Origin: Styela clava
Lineage: Eukaryota; Chordata; Ascidiacea; Stolidobranchia; Styelidae
NCBI RefSeq assembly: GCF_964204865.1
Contig: NC_135253.1
Span: forward strand, 22,232,001 to 22,296,000
DNA length: 64,000 bases
Direction of reading: 5' to 3'
The first letter of the stretch is position 1, and the number at the start of each line of letters is the position of its first letter. Below, piece by piece: positions 24,601-36,500 of the stretch. A program made the translations under genes and the position numbers. The notes beneath the pieces were generated by a model. That model saw only the letters and a list, made by a program, of their open reading frames with translations, ran no database searches and was not told where the DNA came from.

Positions 24601-25418
24601 TGTTTTGATTCCTATGATTCCGCGCCGGTAGTAATATAACACGGATCGATCGCCATGAGTAGTCGATCACGTCTGATGTTGGGTATATTTAATAGCAAAC
24701 CCCAAATAATTAACTTAAAATGCCAATTTTTTTCAATCCCAAGTGCGCAAAGAATCATATTCGGACGAAATTGTAAATTAGATATCGGTGTTTTAGCAGT
24801 CATGTAACATTCATGGTTCGATTTTTTTTTTGCTGTTGATTATAGCCAGTGATGAGCTGGAAAAATCGTAACAGCCGGAACGCACCTAATTCGCAAAAAA
24901 TGTATCATAACAACACGACGCGGACGTTAACAGAAAGTTTTGTCTGTCCTAAGATAGAGTCAAAGAACTGCAATTGAATTAATAAAAAATTATTTGAAAT
25001 AGGCATGTGTAAAATTACTGGAATATTCATAGCAATTCAATACAAATGTTATTATTAGAGTATAGGATAACTTTCAATGGGGTCAGAGGTCGGGGAAACA
25101 ACTTACATTACACGTTACTGCTGTACTAACTATTTGCGTGATGTGATGTAAATTAATAACTAGATTTACCAGAAAAACTAGACTTCTTGTACCATAATTT
25201 TATTTCAACAACAAGAACGCAAATGCAGTAAAATGTCCAACAACCGGAACGCCGTTCCGCTGCGTTCCGGCTACAGCTCATCACTGATTATAACAGTATT
25301 TAATTAGAATTCTAGACTAACAACATAGGTCACTTACCAGTTTTTTTCCTGTCGCTTCCTGAACATTGTTCGCTAGAGCAATCAAACAAAAAAGTGTAAA
25401 TAACTTTGGTAGCATCAT
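21662..25418 (-). CDS. Secreted Cupin_5 (DUF985) family protein
   Basis: Four minus-strand exons in transcript order: 25338-25418, 23928-24089, 23006-23168, 21662-21834. They give 192 aa with continuous phase. Residues 1-20 form a hydrophobic signal peptide (LFTLFCLIALA) with a likely cut after ALA. Cupin_5 motifs follow in order: NPAGGWYAEIYRS, LPERYG, FHQLKSTHLWHFYHG (residues 88-102), LFVIDHVTGEL, YYAARLTYPGQGKYSLLGL, TTPGFEIEDYYQPT and KYPQHKKFIKSL. The family is a small double-stranded beta-helix fold; its biochemical role is unsettled, so none is assigned. The usual proteins of this family lack a leader, so the exon 1 addition is notable. Convergent with the IDH gene. The exon 2 donor lies 8-10 bp from a truncated MITE. 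No clear polyadenylation signal was found. Confidence 0.9.
21919..22014. promoter_or_regulatory. Four spaced CRE palindromes in Cupin_5 intron 3
   Basis: Perfect TGACGTCA at 21919, 21948, 21977 and 22007, in tandem units of 29-30 bp (each ATTTATATGACGTCATACGA-like). It is a minisatellite whose unit contains a CREB/ATF site. Regulatory use is inferred. Confidence 0.7.
22118..22322. mobile_element. Mariner-like MITE, family F
   Basis: Best preserved copy: TAGGGTGCCCATAAAGTC at one end and ACTTATGGACACCCTGTA at the other. It sits next to a TA run (22103-22118), a typical TA target. Confidence 0.85.
22330..22560. repeat. Fragment of the array-associated dispersed element
   Basis: Shares AACCAATTGCTTTGAAATTTCAGTGG with the tRNA array leader (reverse of TTTCAAAGCAATTGGT) and with 54990-55030. 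Also in Cupin_5 intron 3. Confidence 0.6.
23206..23320 (-). mobile_element. SINE fragment
   Basis: GAGAAAAGTTGATAAGACGG and GCGAACCATG, then CTCGTCCGGTTACC, match the SINE body; diverged and short. Confidence 0.65.
23779..23914. mobile_element. MITE family A, truncated next to Cupin_5 exon 2
   Basis: Family A arms read GAACCAAGATGGCGGACA. This copy keeps one arm, the core GTACCAGGTTAGGGTTAGGC and part of the middle (CTTGGCTAGTCCCCGAACTC), then stops within about 13 bp of the exon edge at 23928. Confidence 0.8.
24847..25286. mobile_element. hAT-like nonautonomous element (440 bp)
   Basis: Ends CAGTGATGAGCTG and CAGCTCATCACTG, with target duplication attatagc/attataac. GGAACGC motifs are near both ends. 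In Cupin_5 intron 1. Confidence 0.85.
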
Positions 25419-25429
25419 CTTCGTCGTCC

Positions 25430-26945
25430 CAAAATACTGTGTTTGTCCATTTTGAGATATTTACTTTTATATGGCAGCGATCCTCACGTACTATTCACCC
25501 CGAAGGCAGGTTTTCATATATATAAGTGCTCATATGACGGGTTAGAATGTAACCAGTTTTATAGTAACACGTCATTTAAAGATAAAATCAATTCTTGCCT
25601 AACGTCAAACCTTTTAGTTTACATTCAGCCGAATTCGCCTTTTCTATAAATTTTTCACGTTTTTTTTCCCTTTCTTTCCTCCCATTTTTTGGCTTTTAGT
25701 GAATTTCTCCGAGACAGTTACATATTATCAGTTAATCTGCCTAATAGTCGCAAATAAGTTTACTGTCGCAACGGTAATCCCGTAGTATATGTACCAGATT
25801 AGGGTTAGGCCATAATTTTATTCCGATTTTCCTTATTTTTGTTCTATTACGAGTCGTGCGCTGTCAGTGTTATAGCCAACTGGATATACCCCCTGCCCAT
25901 AGGTTTCAGTTCCTTTAAACAACTAGATATAAAGTAGGCGAACAAAATTGATTACCTCCATATTGGTACACACATTTCAGGAACGGCGTCGCAACTGCTG
26001 GCATTCAATATTTGTGCCTCATTCAGTTACTTTTTCATACTAACCTGTGTCAGCGTTGTAGGTGTCGCTGCTTGACTCCGGCCACACAATTAACTTAATT
26101 AGTATATATATTTATGTTTTATATCAGTTTTTTGTGATGACGAATAAACGATTAATTGATTTGAAATATTTAGCAATTTTATTTTGGTCGCTCTGGCATT
26201 AAACAACATCACAACAAACGGACGAACAAACTGCAGGGATACACATAAGACAAGTATGAAATATGGCAAAGTTAAAAACGTACGCGCACAAAACAGTTAA
26301 CATACACAATAAAATAAACACACACGATACGAAATAGGGCAATAACTTTTACTGGTAACTCGATTTTAAGTTATGAAAACAGTGATTAAAAGAAGAACAA
26401 AGCAATAATGCTCCCGATTAAGTTTAAATATTTATAATTTTTCTATGCAATTCGAGAAGAGTCATGCTGCATCAGAATTTATAAAAAAAATTATGACCCT
26501 GGTTGTCATAAGGTACAATATTATTTAATGGAGATACATAATGTTACTTGAAAATTTTGTTGTTGCATCTAAATAAATAAAGATTGATGCATTGCCGAAA
26601 ACACAATTACAATTACAATGTAAAATAAACACTCACGATACAATTCAATATTTTTAATGAAGATACATAGAGTTACATAAAGATTTGTTGTAGGCTATCT
26701 TTACAAAAAAGATTAATTCATTGCAAAAACACAAATGAGACAATTCTCGATTGTAAGGTTTATGAAAACTGAGTGCCTCTAGCAATGCCACACAAAACAA
26801 TAGTGCAAAAATACAATGGAGCGATGCTCAAATATTTGACCATGAAGGCCGAAGCAAGGTAGCATCTAACCATTCACAGTACCGGTAGCGTAACCCAGTG
26901 TTATTCAACCGGGTGTACTCTATTACCAAGTATATACCAAGTCAG
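25430..26945. other. Intergenic DNA with one MITE, no gene
   Basis: Apart from the family C copy at 25773 this is AT-rich. Segments around 26240-26340 and 26590-26710 repeat similar phrases (CACACGATACGAAAT, AATACATAATGTTAC-like), which suggests an old internal duplication. Confidence 0.45.
25773..25988. mobile_element. MITE, family C
   Basis: Forward orientation; ends GGTAATCCCGTAGTATATG and CACACATTTCAGGAACGGCG. Confidence 0.85.
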
Positions 26946-27293
26946 ATAGGATAGGATAGGATTTACATATTTATCCCGGGGGAGAGGAAAGCCGATAAGA
27001 CGGCTTATCCATATGGCGAACCACGGCCTCTCGTCCGGTTACCCTTTCAAGTCGGGTATGGGATTAGTTTTACTGTATTGTTTGTTTTCGGAAGCATGGA
27101 CTTGGTGGTGGAGGAAGCCGTAACCGACCAGCGGTTACGTGAACCACCCAACGACGGCGAGGAGTCCAGCAATCCTCTCGCACATAACCATCCCTGCATG
27201 GGATTCGAACCTGCGAACCCACGCAGAGTAGTTAGAGGTGCGGTGGCGAGCGTATTCCTAACGCTTAGCCCGTTGAGCCACACCGCCGCGCCC
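26946..27293 (-). mobile_element. Composite tRNA-headed SINE, full length
   Basis: About 348 bp. On the minus strand it starts with a tRNA-like head (GGCGCGGCGGTGTGGCTCAA), B box GGTTCGAATCCC, a unique middle (GGTCGGTTACGGCTTCCTCC) and the tail ATCCTATCCTATCC. Long frames through it on both strands are element sequence. Confidence 0.9.
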
Positions 27294-27540
27294 GGGTATG
27301 CAAAATGGTATAAGACGGTTTACAGGTATATTCTGTGTCGAATATACTCTACAGTCAGTTTCTTGTTTTTGAAACATATGCGGTTGACGTTCGACATTGC
27401 AATTCACTAATTCGCAAGGACAGTATTTGTTTGAGTAATTCTTTCACTTTTCAATCATAGCCTAATGCGGCGAGGTAGATTAATTATAGCGTGCGCTAAA
27501 CTTTCAGCATCAATTAATTACAGAACATAAGTACCGTAGG

Positions 27541-27566
27541 CCTATATATATATATATATATATATA
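27541..27566. repeat. (TA)n microsatellite
   Basis: About thirteen uninterrupted TA units. A shorter relative is at 34551-34564. Confidence 0.9.
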
Positions 27567-27868
27567 TTTCTTATGAAAATTTCAAAATGAAGTCATCGAG
27601 TCGTCGAAAAAATTAAGTAATCAAACCATCCCAATGGGTAATCTTTGATTAGTTTTGTCATATTTTCGACTCCCTACTTTCAAAACGATGAAACAGGGGA
27701 GTTCATGACTTCGACTATATAATAGGCTACTAGCGCACAACGCTATGAACGAAATTTCAATGGATGACAGCAAAACTCTACATTGAATGTTGTGACGGGC
27801 TATCTCCGATTCTATACTTTCTCACTCATGGCCTCTTGATATAAAGAGGACCTGTGAGCTACAACGAA

Positions 27869-28198
27869 CGCGGCCATGTGGCTCATCCTGCTAAGCGTTA
27901 GGAATACGCTCGTCCCTCTCTCGCATCTCTGATTACTCTCCGTAGGTTCGCAGATTTGAATCCCATGCAGGGGTGGTTATGTGCGAGAGGATTGCTGGAC
28001 TCCTCGCCGTCGTAGGGTGGTTCACGTGACCGCTTGTCGGTTACGGCTTCATCAGCCACCAAGTCCATGCTTACGAAAACAAATAACTAATCCCTTACCC
28101 GATATGGAATGGTAACCGGACGAGAGGCCGTGGTTCCCCATATGATTAAGCCGTCTTATCGGATTTCCTCATCCCGGGATAAGTTCTATCCTATCCTT
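27869..28198 (+). mobile_element. Composite tRNA-headed SINE
   Basis: Nearly full length with a diverged head (GCGGCCATGTGGCTCATCC) and complete body and tail. Confidence 0.88.
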
Positions 28199-28464
28199 TA
28201 TCGATTTGTTTGTGTTATTTGACCATGGTGGTCTGGTGTAATAAAATTGAATTGAATTATATGAACTCTTCACACAAAAATTCTGCTGCGTTTTGCTGCT
28301 AAAACGATATTTCCGTTTTGCTGTGCTGGCTGTTATAAAAGTTTCCTATCTCAGGAAACGACGAGACTGATCAATGGGATTTCCGATTAAATGTTTGAGT
28401 TATCAAATATCGTGAATTGACAATCTTTGCTGAATTCGTGTAGTACAGAAAGAAGATAAATTGG

Positions 28465-28757
28465 GTTTTCATATTTATCCCGAGAGAAAGGCAGATAAGA
28501 CCGCTTAGTCCTATGGCGAACCACAGTCTCTCGTCCGGTTACCAGCACATGTCGGATATGGGATTAGTTTGCCAGTTATTTGTGTTCGACAGCATAGACT
28601 TGACGGTAGAGCCGTAACCAACCCTTCGACGGCGAGGAGTTCAGCAATCCTCTCGCACATTATTAACTCCGCATGGGATTCGAGCCCACGCAGGTTGATC
28701 AGAGGTGCTGTGGCCATTTTTTCCAACGCTTATCACGATGTGCCACACTGCCGAGCC
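28465..28757 (-). mobile_element. Composite tRNA-headed SINE, diverged
   Basis: Older copy with several small deletions across body and head. Confidence 0.8.
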
Positions 28758-28759
28758 CT

Positions 28760-30560
28760 CCTTGCGAAAGGTTGCTTAACGTCAATGTAAATTCCTTTCT
28801 GTTTTTCGAACTGAAACCGAAATTTAGACAGACAGCGCATGAACTCTCGATGACAATATGGTCAATGAAGACAGTCCGGATGGTTTCAAATGTAGGCCCC
28901 TAATGTGAAATCGGTAAATTTAAAGTTGAAAAAATCACAGCTATGGTCCTTGTAGGCGTCTCGCTTTGAGGTCACAAAAATATGGTAACCCCAAGTATGG
29001 GTGAACTGACACACGTATTTCCACAAATCCTTTTTCCATTAAGAGGTTTTGCCAGTTTACTCAATCTTCGTTGTTTTGTGTATGTTTTTTTTTTATGTAT
29101 GTTGTGTTGTGTATCCCGGAAATCGAAATAAACAAATACTTATAAGCACTGACATAGCAGTCGCATCAAGCCATAAGATGAAACGCAATCCTTCATATTT
29201 CGCAACAATTTAGTAAGCTGTAGTACGTGCGAGACCCACAAAGTTTTATGAAAAATTGACATACTTCGGTTAGAAAATTATTAACTATTTTGGCGCTGAA
29301 ATTCTAAAAGTATCGCATGAGTGAGCAAGACACCGCCCACATTTTGAACCAATCCGGATGCTACCAAAAACGTCGAGTTAGATACTCTGCAAATCCAAGC
29401 GTCTTGTGAAAAAGTTCGTTTCCTGTGCGTTTTTGCGAGCGTCGTGGACGATTCGGATCTCATGTAGTTTCGTACCTAACGTACTTCTAGTGGACGCAGC
29501 TTAACAATTTTTTTGACGATTCGCTAGTGAACTTATTTTTGGGTTGAACTAATTTATCAATCTTAGCCAAGTCAATGTGTCTTGGACAGGTTAACTATTC
29601 CCATACGCGACGTCGAATTTTACACTGCCCGTAGGCAATAATATTTTTAATATGTAACCTTATTCATAGATAATTATTTGGCATATGGAGTGCCGTCAGA
29701 TCGGCTTTCCTCTTCCGAGATAGTTATAGAAATGTTAATTCGCGCGTGTTAATATTTGTATATATCCGTATATGTTTCACGATCTAGATTTTTATTGACG
29801 CTTTATAACTTTTATTGACCTTTATAACTCTTGACGCGGATGTCATTGTTGCTTCTTTCGGGTATACATCGTCATCGTGACACCTATAAATCTTAATGCT
29901 GTAATGTCAGCCAAAAAAACTGGTTAGCTTAAAGGTCATCAAAATCGCCAGCTAGTTCAAACAATGTATTGATCTGATCAAACTGTTTGGGTTCATAAAT
30001 AAATATTCTACTTGCGACTCATTTATTATTTCTGTATTTGCCCTAGAGGAAGAAATTATGACTATGTGAATGTGATAGATGAGTTAGGGATTTATTGTAA
30101 TTTATTTTTTTGCTATTTGTCTTAATTTAGACTTACAGACTTAGATGAATCTAACTTGTCTTACATGGGCACGTCGTAAACTATTTTTTAAATTGTTGTT
30201 GTGTGGAACCTCTCTGTCTTATGTGTTGTTCTAGTTCAGTAGATAATATCGTTTCGTATAGTCGCAATACAGATGAAATCTATCACAGATTTTTATTTGT
30301 TGGAGGGGGAGGGGAGATGATCAAACCTAGAAAAAAAAACAATATATATAAAAAAAAAAGATCAAAAAATTGTCTGTAGTGCAATAACTGAAAAACAGGG
30401 TATCACTTTCATATGCAATATGTCTGAAGCTAATTATATGAATTTATTTTTTTGAACCTCAATTTAGCATCTAGATACTTTAAAATTTATTATTACAATT
30501 ACAAGTATTATTACAAGTACGGTACATTCTCATCCAAAAGTCATTCTTCACAGAAAATAT
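28760..30560. other. Intergenic DNA upstream of CBS
   Basis: No gene recognised. At about 29455-29510 lies one arm of the palindromic element seen complete at 63012-63455 (GTAGTTTCGTACCTAACG). The rest is AT-rich, including the CBS proximal promoter region, without an obvious TATA assignment. Confidence 0.45.
30541..30553 (+). promoter_or_regulatory. Possible spliced-leader acceptor, CBS gene
   Basis: TCATTCTTCACAG ends 11 nt before the CBS start codon, too close for a normal 5' UTR start; it fits trans-splicing as known in ascidians. Confidence 0.45.
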
Positions 30561-30564
30561 AACA

Positions 30565-33500
30565 ATGGCTCAAAATGGATCAAGCACAAATGGAGTAAGA
30601 TTTTGTTTATTAGTTTTAATCTATTTATTTTCAAAATTAGAGTTATGGTTTTAATAATATCAACATTTTTGTAGCTTTTTCGGGGCTCCCGAAGTATGCG
30701 AACCAAGATGGCGGACATCGGAATGTAATATGTGTACTAGGTTAGGGTTAGGCCATAATTTTAGGTATAAATACTACGGGAGGCTCTTGGCTAGTCTTCG
30801 AACTGATAATAGGACTAAAATAAGGAAAATTGGAAAAAAATTATCGCCTAACCCTAACCTGTTACCCATGTTACGTTCCGATGTCCGCCATCTTGGTTCA
30901 CATACTTCGGAAGCACCCCTTTTCCAGTTACCAAACTTTTTCAATAAATTCTTCTATTTACATTTTTTGCTTGCTAATGCTGTAAATTTTCAAAATTCAG
31001 CCGAATAATGGTGAATGAATGCATTGATAAAGAAAAATCGTAAAGAAAATACTTTTGTCAGTGACTGTGGGTATTTATATCTGTATATTTTTTGGATTTT
31101 TAACCAAATGACCATTATATTCCTGTGCTCACGTGTGTTGTTTACAACTTTATTTTTCTGTAATAAAATTGTTGTGATGTGTTTTTCATGTGTGTGTGAG
31201 TGTGAGTATGGGTAAAAAGGTATCATAGGTTTTTGTGAAACTTTGTGAAATTTGTTTGTGAAATATTTCTTAGATTTTCGAAAACATATTCATACATCAC
31301 TAGGTGCTCCCGAAGTATGCGAACCAAGATGGTGGACATCGGAACGTAACATGGGTAACTGGTTAGGGTTAGGCGATAATTTTTTTCCAATTTTCCTTAT
31401 CTTAGTCCTATTATCAGTTCGAAGACTATCCAAGAGCCTCCCGTAGTATTTATACCTAAAATTATGGCCTTACCCTAACCTAGTACACATATTACATTCC
31501 GATGTCCACCATCTTGGTTCACATACCTCGGGAGCCCCGATCACTAAAAGTTGGGGTCTAGTCTAGATTCGTACTTCTAGTCACAATCACTGTGACGTTG
31601 TAGATATGTTGTATTTGAATGACGCAGTCAGATGGAGGTTAGGATTGACATGTGCAAAAACTGTTATGCTACATCCACTAGAAGTACTAGAGGTACGAAA
31701 CTAGACGCGACCCAAAAGTTGACCATGTTAAATAATTGTGAATTTTAATTTTGCATTGAGATTTATGGAGTAGTAGTATTTTCATATTTATTCTAGGGGA
31801 GAGGGAAGCTGATAAAAAGGCTTAATCATATGGTGAACCCTATGCCGAATATTGGTATAAATTACCAGTTATCTGTTTCATGCATAGACTTGATGGTGGA
31901 GGAAGCCTCAACTGACCAAAAGATATTTAAACCAGTGGTTCTCAACCACGGCAACCTTGCTGCCGGTCTGCCAAATATATTGCATATTAAATATATTATA
32001 AGCAAAATACAAAGTATTGAAGGCATGCGATTCGGGATTTTTTAACTCTTATTGATTCGTAGCAGTCTACTGGTATTTGTCTAACAACCAAACTTGGTGA
32101 GAGCGAGATGTCCCCTGAACGACCGGATGTTCATTAAGTCTATGACCTCATAACGGCGGCCATGAACTGAAAAAGGTTGAAGATCACTATTTAAACCACC
32201 CTCCAACAATGAGGAGTCCAGCAATCCTCTCGCTCATAATTATCCTTCACAAACATTGAACCTGCGTATTTACACAGGGTAATCAGAGGTGCGGTGGCAA
32301 GCGTATTCCTAACGCTTAGCACAGTGGTTCGCAATTTTTTTTTTTTGTGGACTATTTTCGTTGCACAAAAAACTTGTGGCCCATTAAATTTTTATTGCGA
32401 GGGGAAAACCACAAGAAAAATCAAAATACTTCTGTGAAAATGAACACTTTTCTTTTAATAATTATAATGAAAACACCATTCAGTAGCAAAAAAAAACATC
32501 TTCAATCATTGGTTCTCCAATTAAAATTAAGGATAGTTATACAAATAAAGCTAACAATTTTAGTTCTGTGGCCCACCTCAAAATCGTTCCTTGGCCCAGC
32601 AGTGGGCCATACTCCACTGGTTGTGAACTAGTTGCTTAGCATGATGCACCATTTGCCATTTATCCAGTTCTTTGAAAAGTAAAATAGTCAAGCTAATAGG
32701 TGTACGACTCATACCACTCGGTTTTTTTATAGGCTAATATATGTACGACTATGGCTTGTTTTTTTTTTAAAGTGCCTTATTTACTCTTACAGCATGAAGC
32801 AACATGGATCCGTCCCGATCGTCCACCTCGTTGTACATGGCATCTCGGAACAACAGAGCCTTCGCCCCATCAGCATTATAAAAGGTAAGTTTTTTTGTTT
32901 TTGTGTAATTTCACCGCACCAGTTAGTCAAATATAGAGCATTGTCACTGCTCTATTGTCTTAGATCAGCTGTGTGCAACCTTTAATACAGCAGGACCAGA
33001 TACAAATAACTGGGTGGAACTGCGGCCGAACCTTTATTAAACATAAACTTTTTAGTTTCTACTAGTTGCTGGCAAAAAAACTTTGGGGAACATACTTGGG
33101 GAAACTTTGGGGCTTTGCATCGTAAAGGAAATAAAATTACTTGCACATACTACATTGAACTGAATTAAAAACTCCCTTTGCGTGCCGCACACCATTCAAA
33201 ACTGGCACTTTTCCGCGGGCCTCACATTCCTTTCCTGTGAGGTTGCACACCACTGTCTTGGACTAAAATTTTCACTTTATTGATGTTTTTCAAATAAATT
33301 TGCTTTCCAAGAAGACGTACCCAGTATGCAAAAATATTCTATTCTTGAGCAAGTTCACTTATTTTTTTGGACATGGAAATGATGAATGGATCATTTTGTC
33401 AAATTGCTGTTTTTCTTAGGGTCGCTTGTTGTGACAAAATTGCTTGCAACTGTCCAATTGATTTCAAGTTTTCAGTATGAAAATCAATGGAAGGGTATTA

Positions 33501-36500
33501 TTTTATTTTTTAAATTTATTTTCGATTATTACAGGACCAGGTATTCCAATTCAAATTTTTATTGTTTTTATAATTAGCGGTCACACCTTCATATGACATC
33601 CAGTACTGTTTTTTGAACACTTAGCTAAATTTGTGCCAGCAACGTGGTAGTCATTAGTATATTCATGTCTATATATTTGAACATTATTCTCTTGTCTTTT
33701 CTTATGTGGTTATATTCCCTCTTCACTTTATTACTGTGGTGTCCCGTCCTACTCTAAGTCTATATATTTAATCATAACTTCTTTGTATTTAGAATGCAAT
33801 TGAAAGTTTTTTTCATGTTTGTCATAGTGGTTTGAGGACGCTGATTATCTAACTTAATTAATGAGTGAATCGCAACCTCTGATAAAGGAGTATATTGCGA
33901 ACCACCAGAAAAGTCTGGCAATTTCTCTCTCACATATTGATTCTTCACAGGACTTCATCCTGCAGACTTTTAATCCTTTTAATAAATAATTGGGACCTCC
34001 TGAAGTATGCGCACCAAGATGTCGCACAACCTGAACTTATGTTGTGTACCATGTTAGGGTTCAGGTTGTGCAACATCTTGGTGCGCATACTTCAGGAGCA
34101 CCAATATTGTGCCTCCAAATCGAACATGATGTGCATATCTGTACGAATGTGATCCCATTTAACTTTTCTCATTACCATCATGTATGGTGAATAAACGATG
34201 GCTAGGTGGCTTCCTTTATCATCAACACATGGTATTGTAACCCCCCTTCCATATCTACGAGGCCGGCTACATTGCAGCATGCGGGTTTTGTGTACACAAC
34301 CGCGAGTAACCAGAAGTTAAAACACTTGTACTTTTCCACTTCACATAATTTATAAATGTCATATTATCTCGGGCAAACATTGCTGTTTGATATTCCTGTT
34401 TAAATATATTTCAACACTCGAAATAATGTTTGCTTATGGTACTAAGGTCATCGAAAGTCGATGAGAGCTTCAATATTTCGACAGGCATGTTGCAATCTTG
34501 CACGTAGTTTTTTTTGTATTTGCTCAAAAGAGACGCAATTGTGAAATTTTATATATATATATATAGCCTACAGGGTGACCTAAAACAACCGAAGTAACCT
34601 TGGCTTTGTCTTCTATACCAGGGCTACTCAACTGGCGTACCGGGGCCCGAGTCAGGACATTTAGAGTATTTGATTCGGACCGCAGCTAAATCTCTATTCT
34701 GGATCATTAACCCCACTTTTAACGTTTCATTTTATAAATTGATTTTCATTGTTTTGAATATATATGAAAAGAACTATAACACCATAATAAACAAGCTTGA
34801 TCAGCTGATAATCATCAGCCGGCCGAGAAAGTGCGCGTTTAAGGATGCCGAAATATAATTTTCTGGAAAAACCTGACCCAAATAATTTTGAAGTTTTGCA
34901 TGCGGATCTTCGGTAAAAATAGTTGAGTAGCCCTGGGGTATATCTTAGGTATAATATTATAAAGTATATATGAACAAATACCTATGTATTTATATTTTGT
35001 ACCCTATTATTGCCAATAAGAGTTTAAGAGCATTTGTAACTAGCCATTAAGCCATGTTTTGTATCAAATTAATTACCGGTACATCCTGTCTCAAAATTTG
35101 TGGTTTCCTAGTTTCATACCAGGCCTGTTATTAATACCTTATCAAGGTAAAAACAATTTGGTTTGGTATACTTTTGTGAACCTATTCTAAATCAAGATTT
35201 TGATTGAAAAATATATTCTGAATTGATTTGTATTTGGCAGAAAACACAAAAAAGAGAGAATCAATAAGTTTGGATTTGACATAGAAATATGTATATGATT
35301 GGCTTTCTACTTTTTAATTTTCATATTTTGGACACGCAGTTTAAATCTGACATTGTTATCGATAAATGTTGCTGTCTCAATCTCTTTCCTTTCCAATAAT
35401 TACCCAAAACTTTTAAAAAAATGTTTTGATATGATTTTCCGTCACGAATTTCTGAAACGATTATTTGAATTGATTCAAAATTATATTCAATATTAGATTC
35501 TCTTTATGTTCTGTATGTTTTATTGAACATGCCTAATTTGACAGCGATATCAAATGTTTCATAGAATAAAATATGAATTCATACTCTACAGGGTTTTCCA
35601 AAACTAGTCGAATATTCGAATACATTCGAATATCAAAGTATTTGAATAACATTTTCTGCTGATTTTCGAATAATAGCCACTTTTCGCCATCAGTGAGATA
35701 TTTCGTTTTTGAGGAAACTCTTTAAACGAATTACCGCTCTTTGTCACGTATGACGATGAAATGGAATCAGCACATTGACTGTTTTTTTTCTGCTGTGTGA
35801 GCGTGTGCCGCATATTGTTGTGACACTTTTGCACGGTTACGTGATTGACATTGCTGCTATGCCTTTGCAAGGCTTCCAAGTGACACATTCATAAATTTGC
35901 ATTATGTCGAAATTTGGCATTGAAATCAAATATTTCACGAAAGAAAATATTAATTAATATTATATGTTTTTATGAACTTTTTCCAATTCAGCAATGATTC
36001 AAATATTTCATAGAAGAAAATTTGCATTTATAATGCATTCAGAATAGAAGATTACACGTTTTTTTTATAGTTATGGATACATGACTTATTGGTACTTTCG
36101 TATGGTGTGTACCAGGTTCAAATTAGGGGATAATTTTATCCCGATTTTCCCTATTTTAGTTCTATTACGAGTTCGGGGACTGTCTGTGTTAGACAAGTGA
36201 ATATACCCCCTGCCCATAGATTTCAGTCCCTTTTCACAACTTGATATGAAGTAGGCGAACAAAATTAGTTACATCCATATTGATACACACACTTCTGGAG
36301 CGCCGGTTTATTAACCCTGACATTACTTCCTTGTCATCTCACTGCTTGCCTAAGTTTGCCATCTCATCCCTTTCTTTTTCTTGTAATAGTTATCTAAAAT
36401 CATTAAAAAATATTAAGTCGTTAACTCGTTATTCCTATTTTTCAGACGATTTGATAGAACAAAGGCATATACATCTGTCTTAGATGCGATAGGAGACACT

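Larger units (their letters stand above)
31779..32652 (-). mobile_element. Diverged SINE carrying two nested hAT insertions
   Basis: SINE body at 31779-31924 resumes at 32197-32313 and again after 32641, which dates the SINE as older than both hAT insertions. The joins are exact at each target duplication. Confidence 0.82.

Noticed and set aside
27047-27410. Long open frames on both strands over 27047-27410, and again at 53429-53976 and 61666-61929
   Set aside because: They lie within near-identical copies of the tRNA-headed SINE, and the similar peptides come from the shared repeat, not from a gene family.
33895-34280. Overlapping small frames on both strands
   Set aside because: They cross a family B hairpin element in CBS intron 2 and show no conserved residues.
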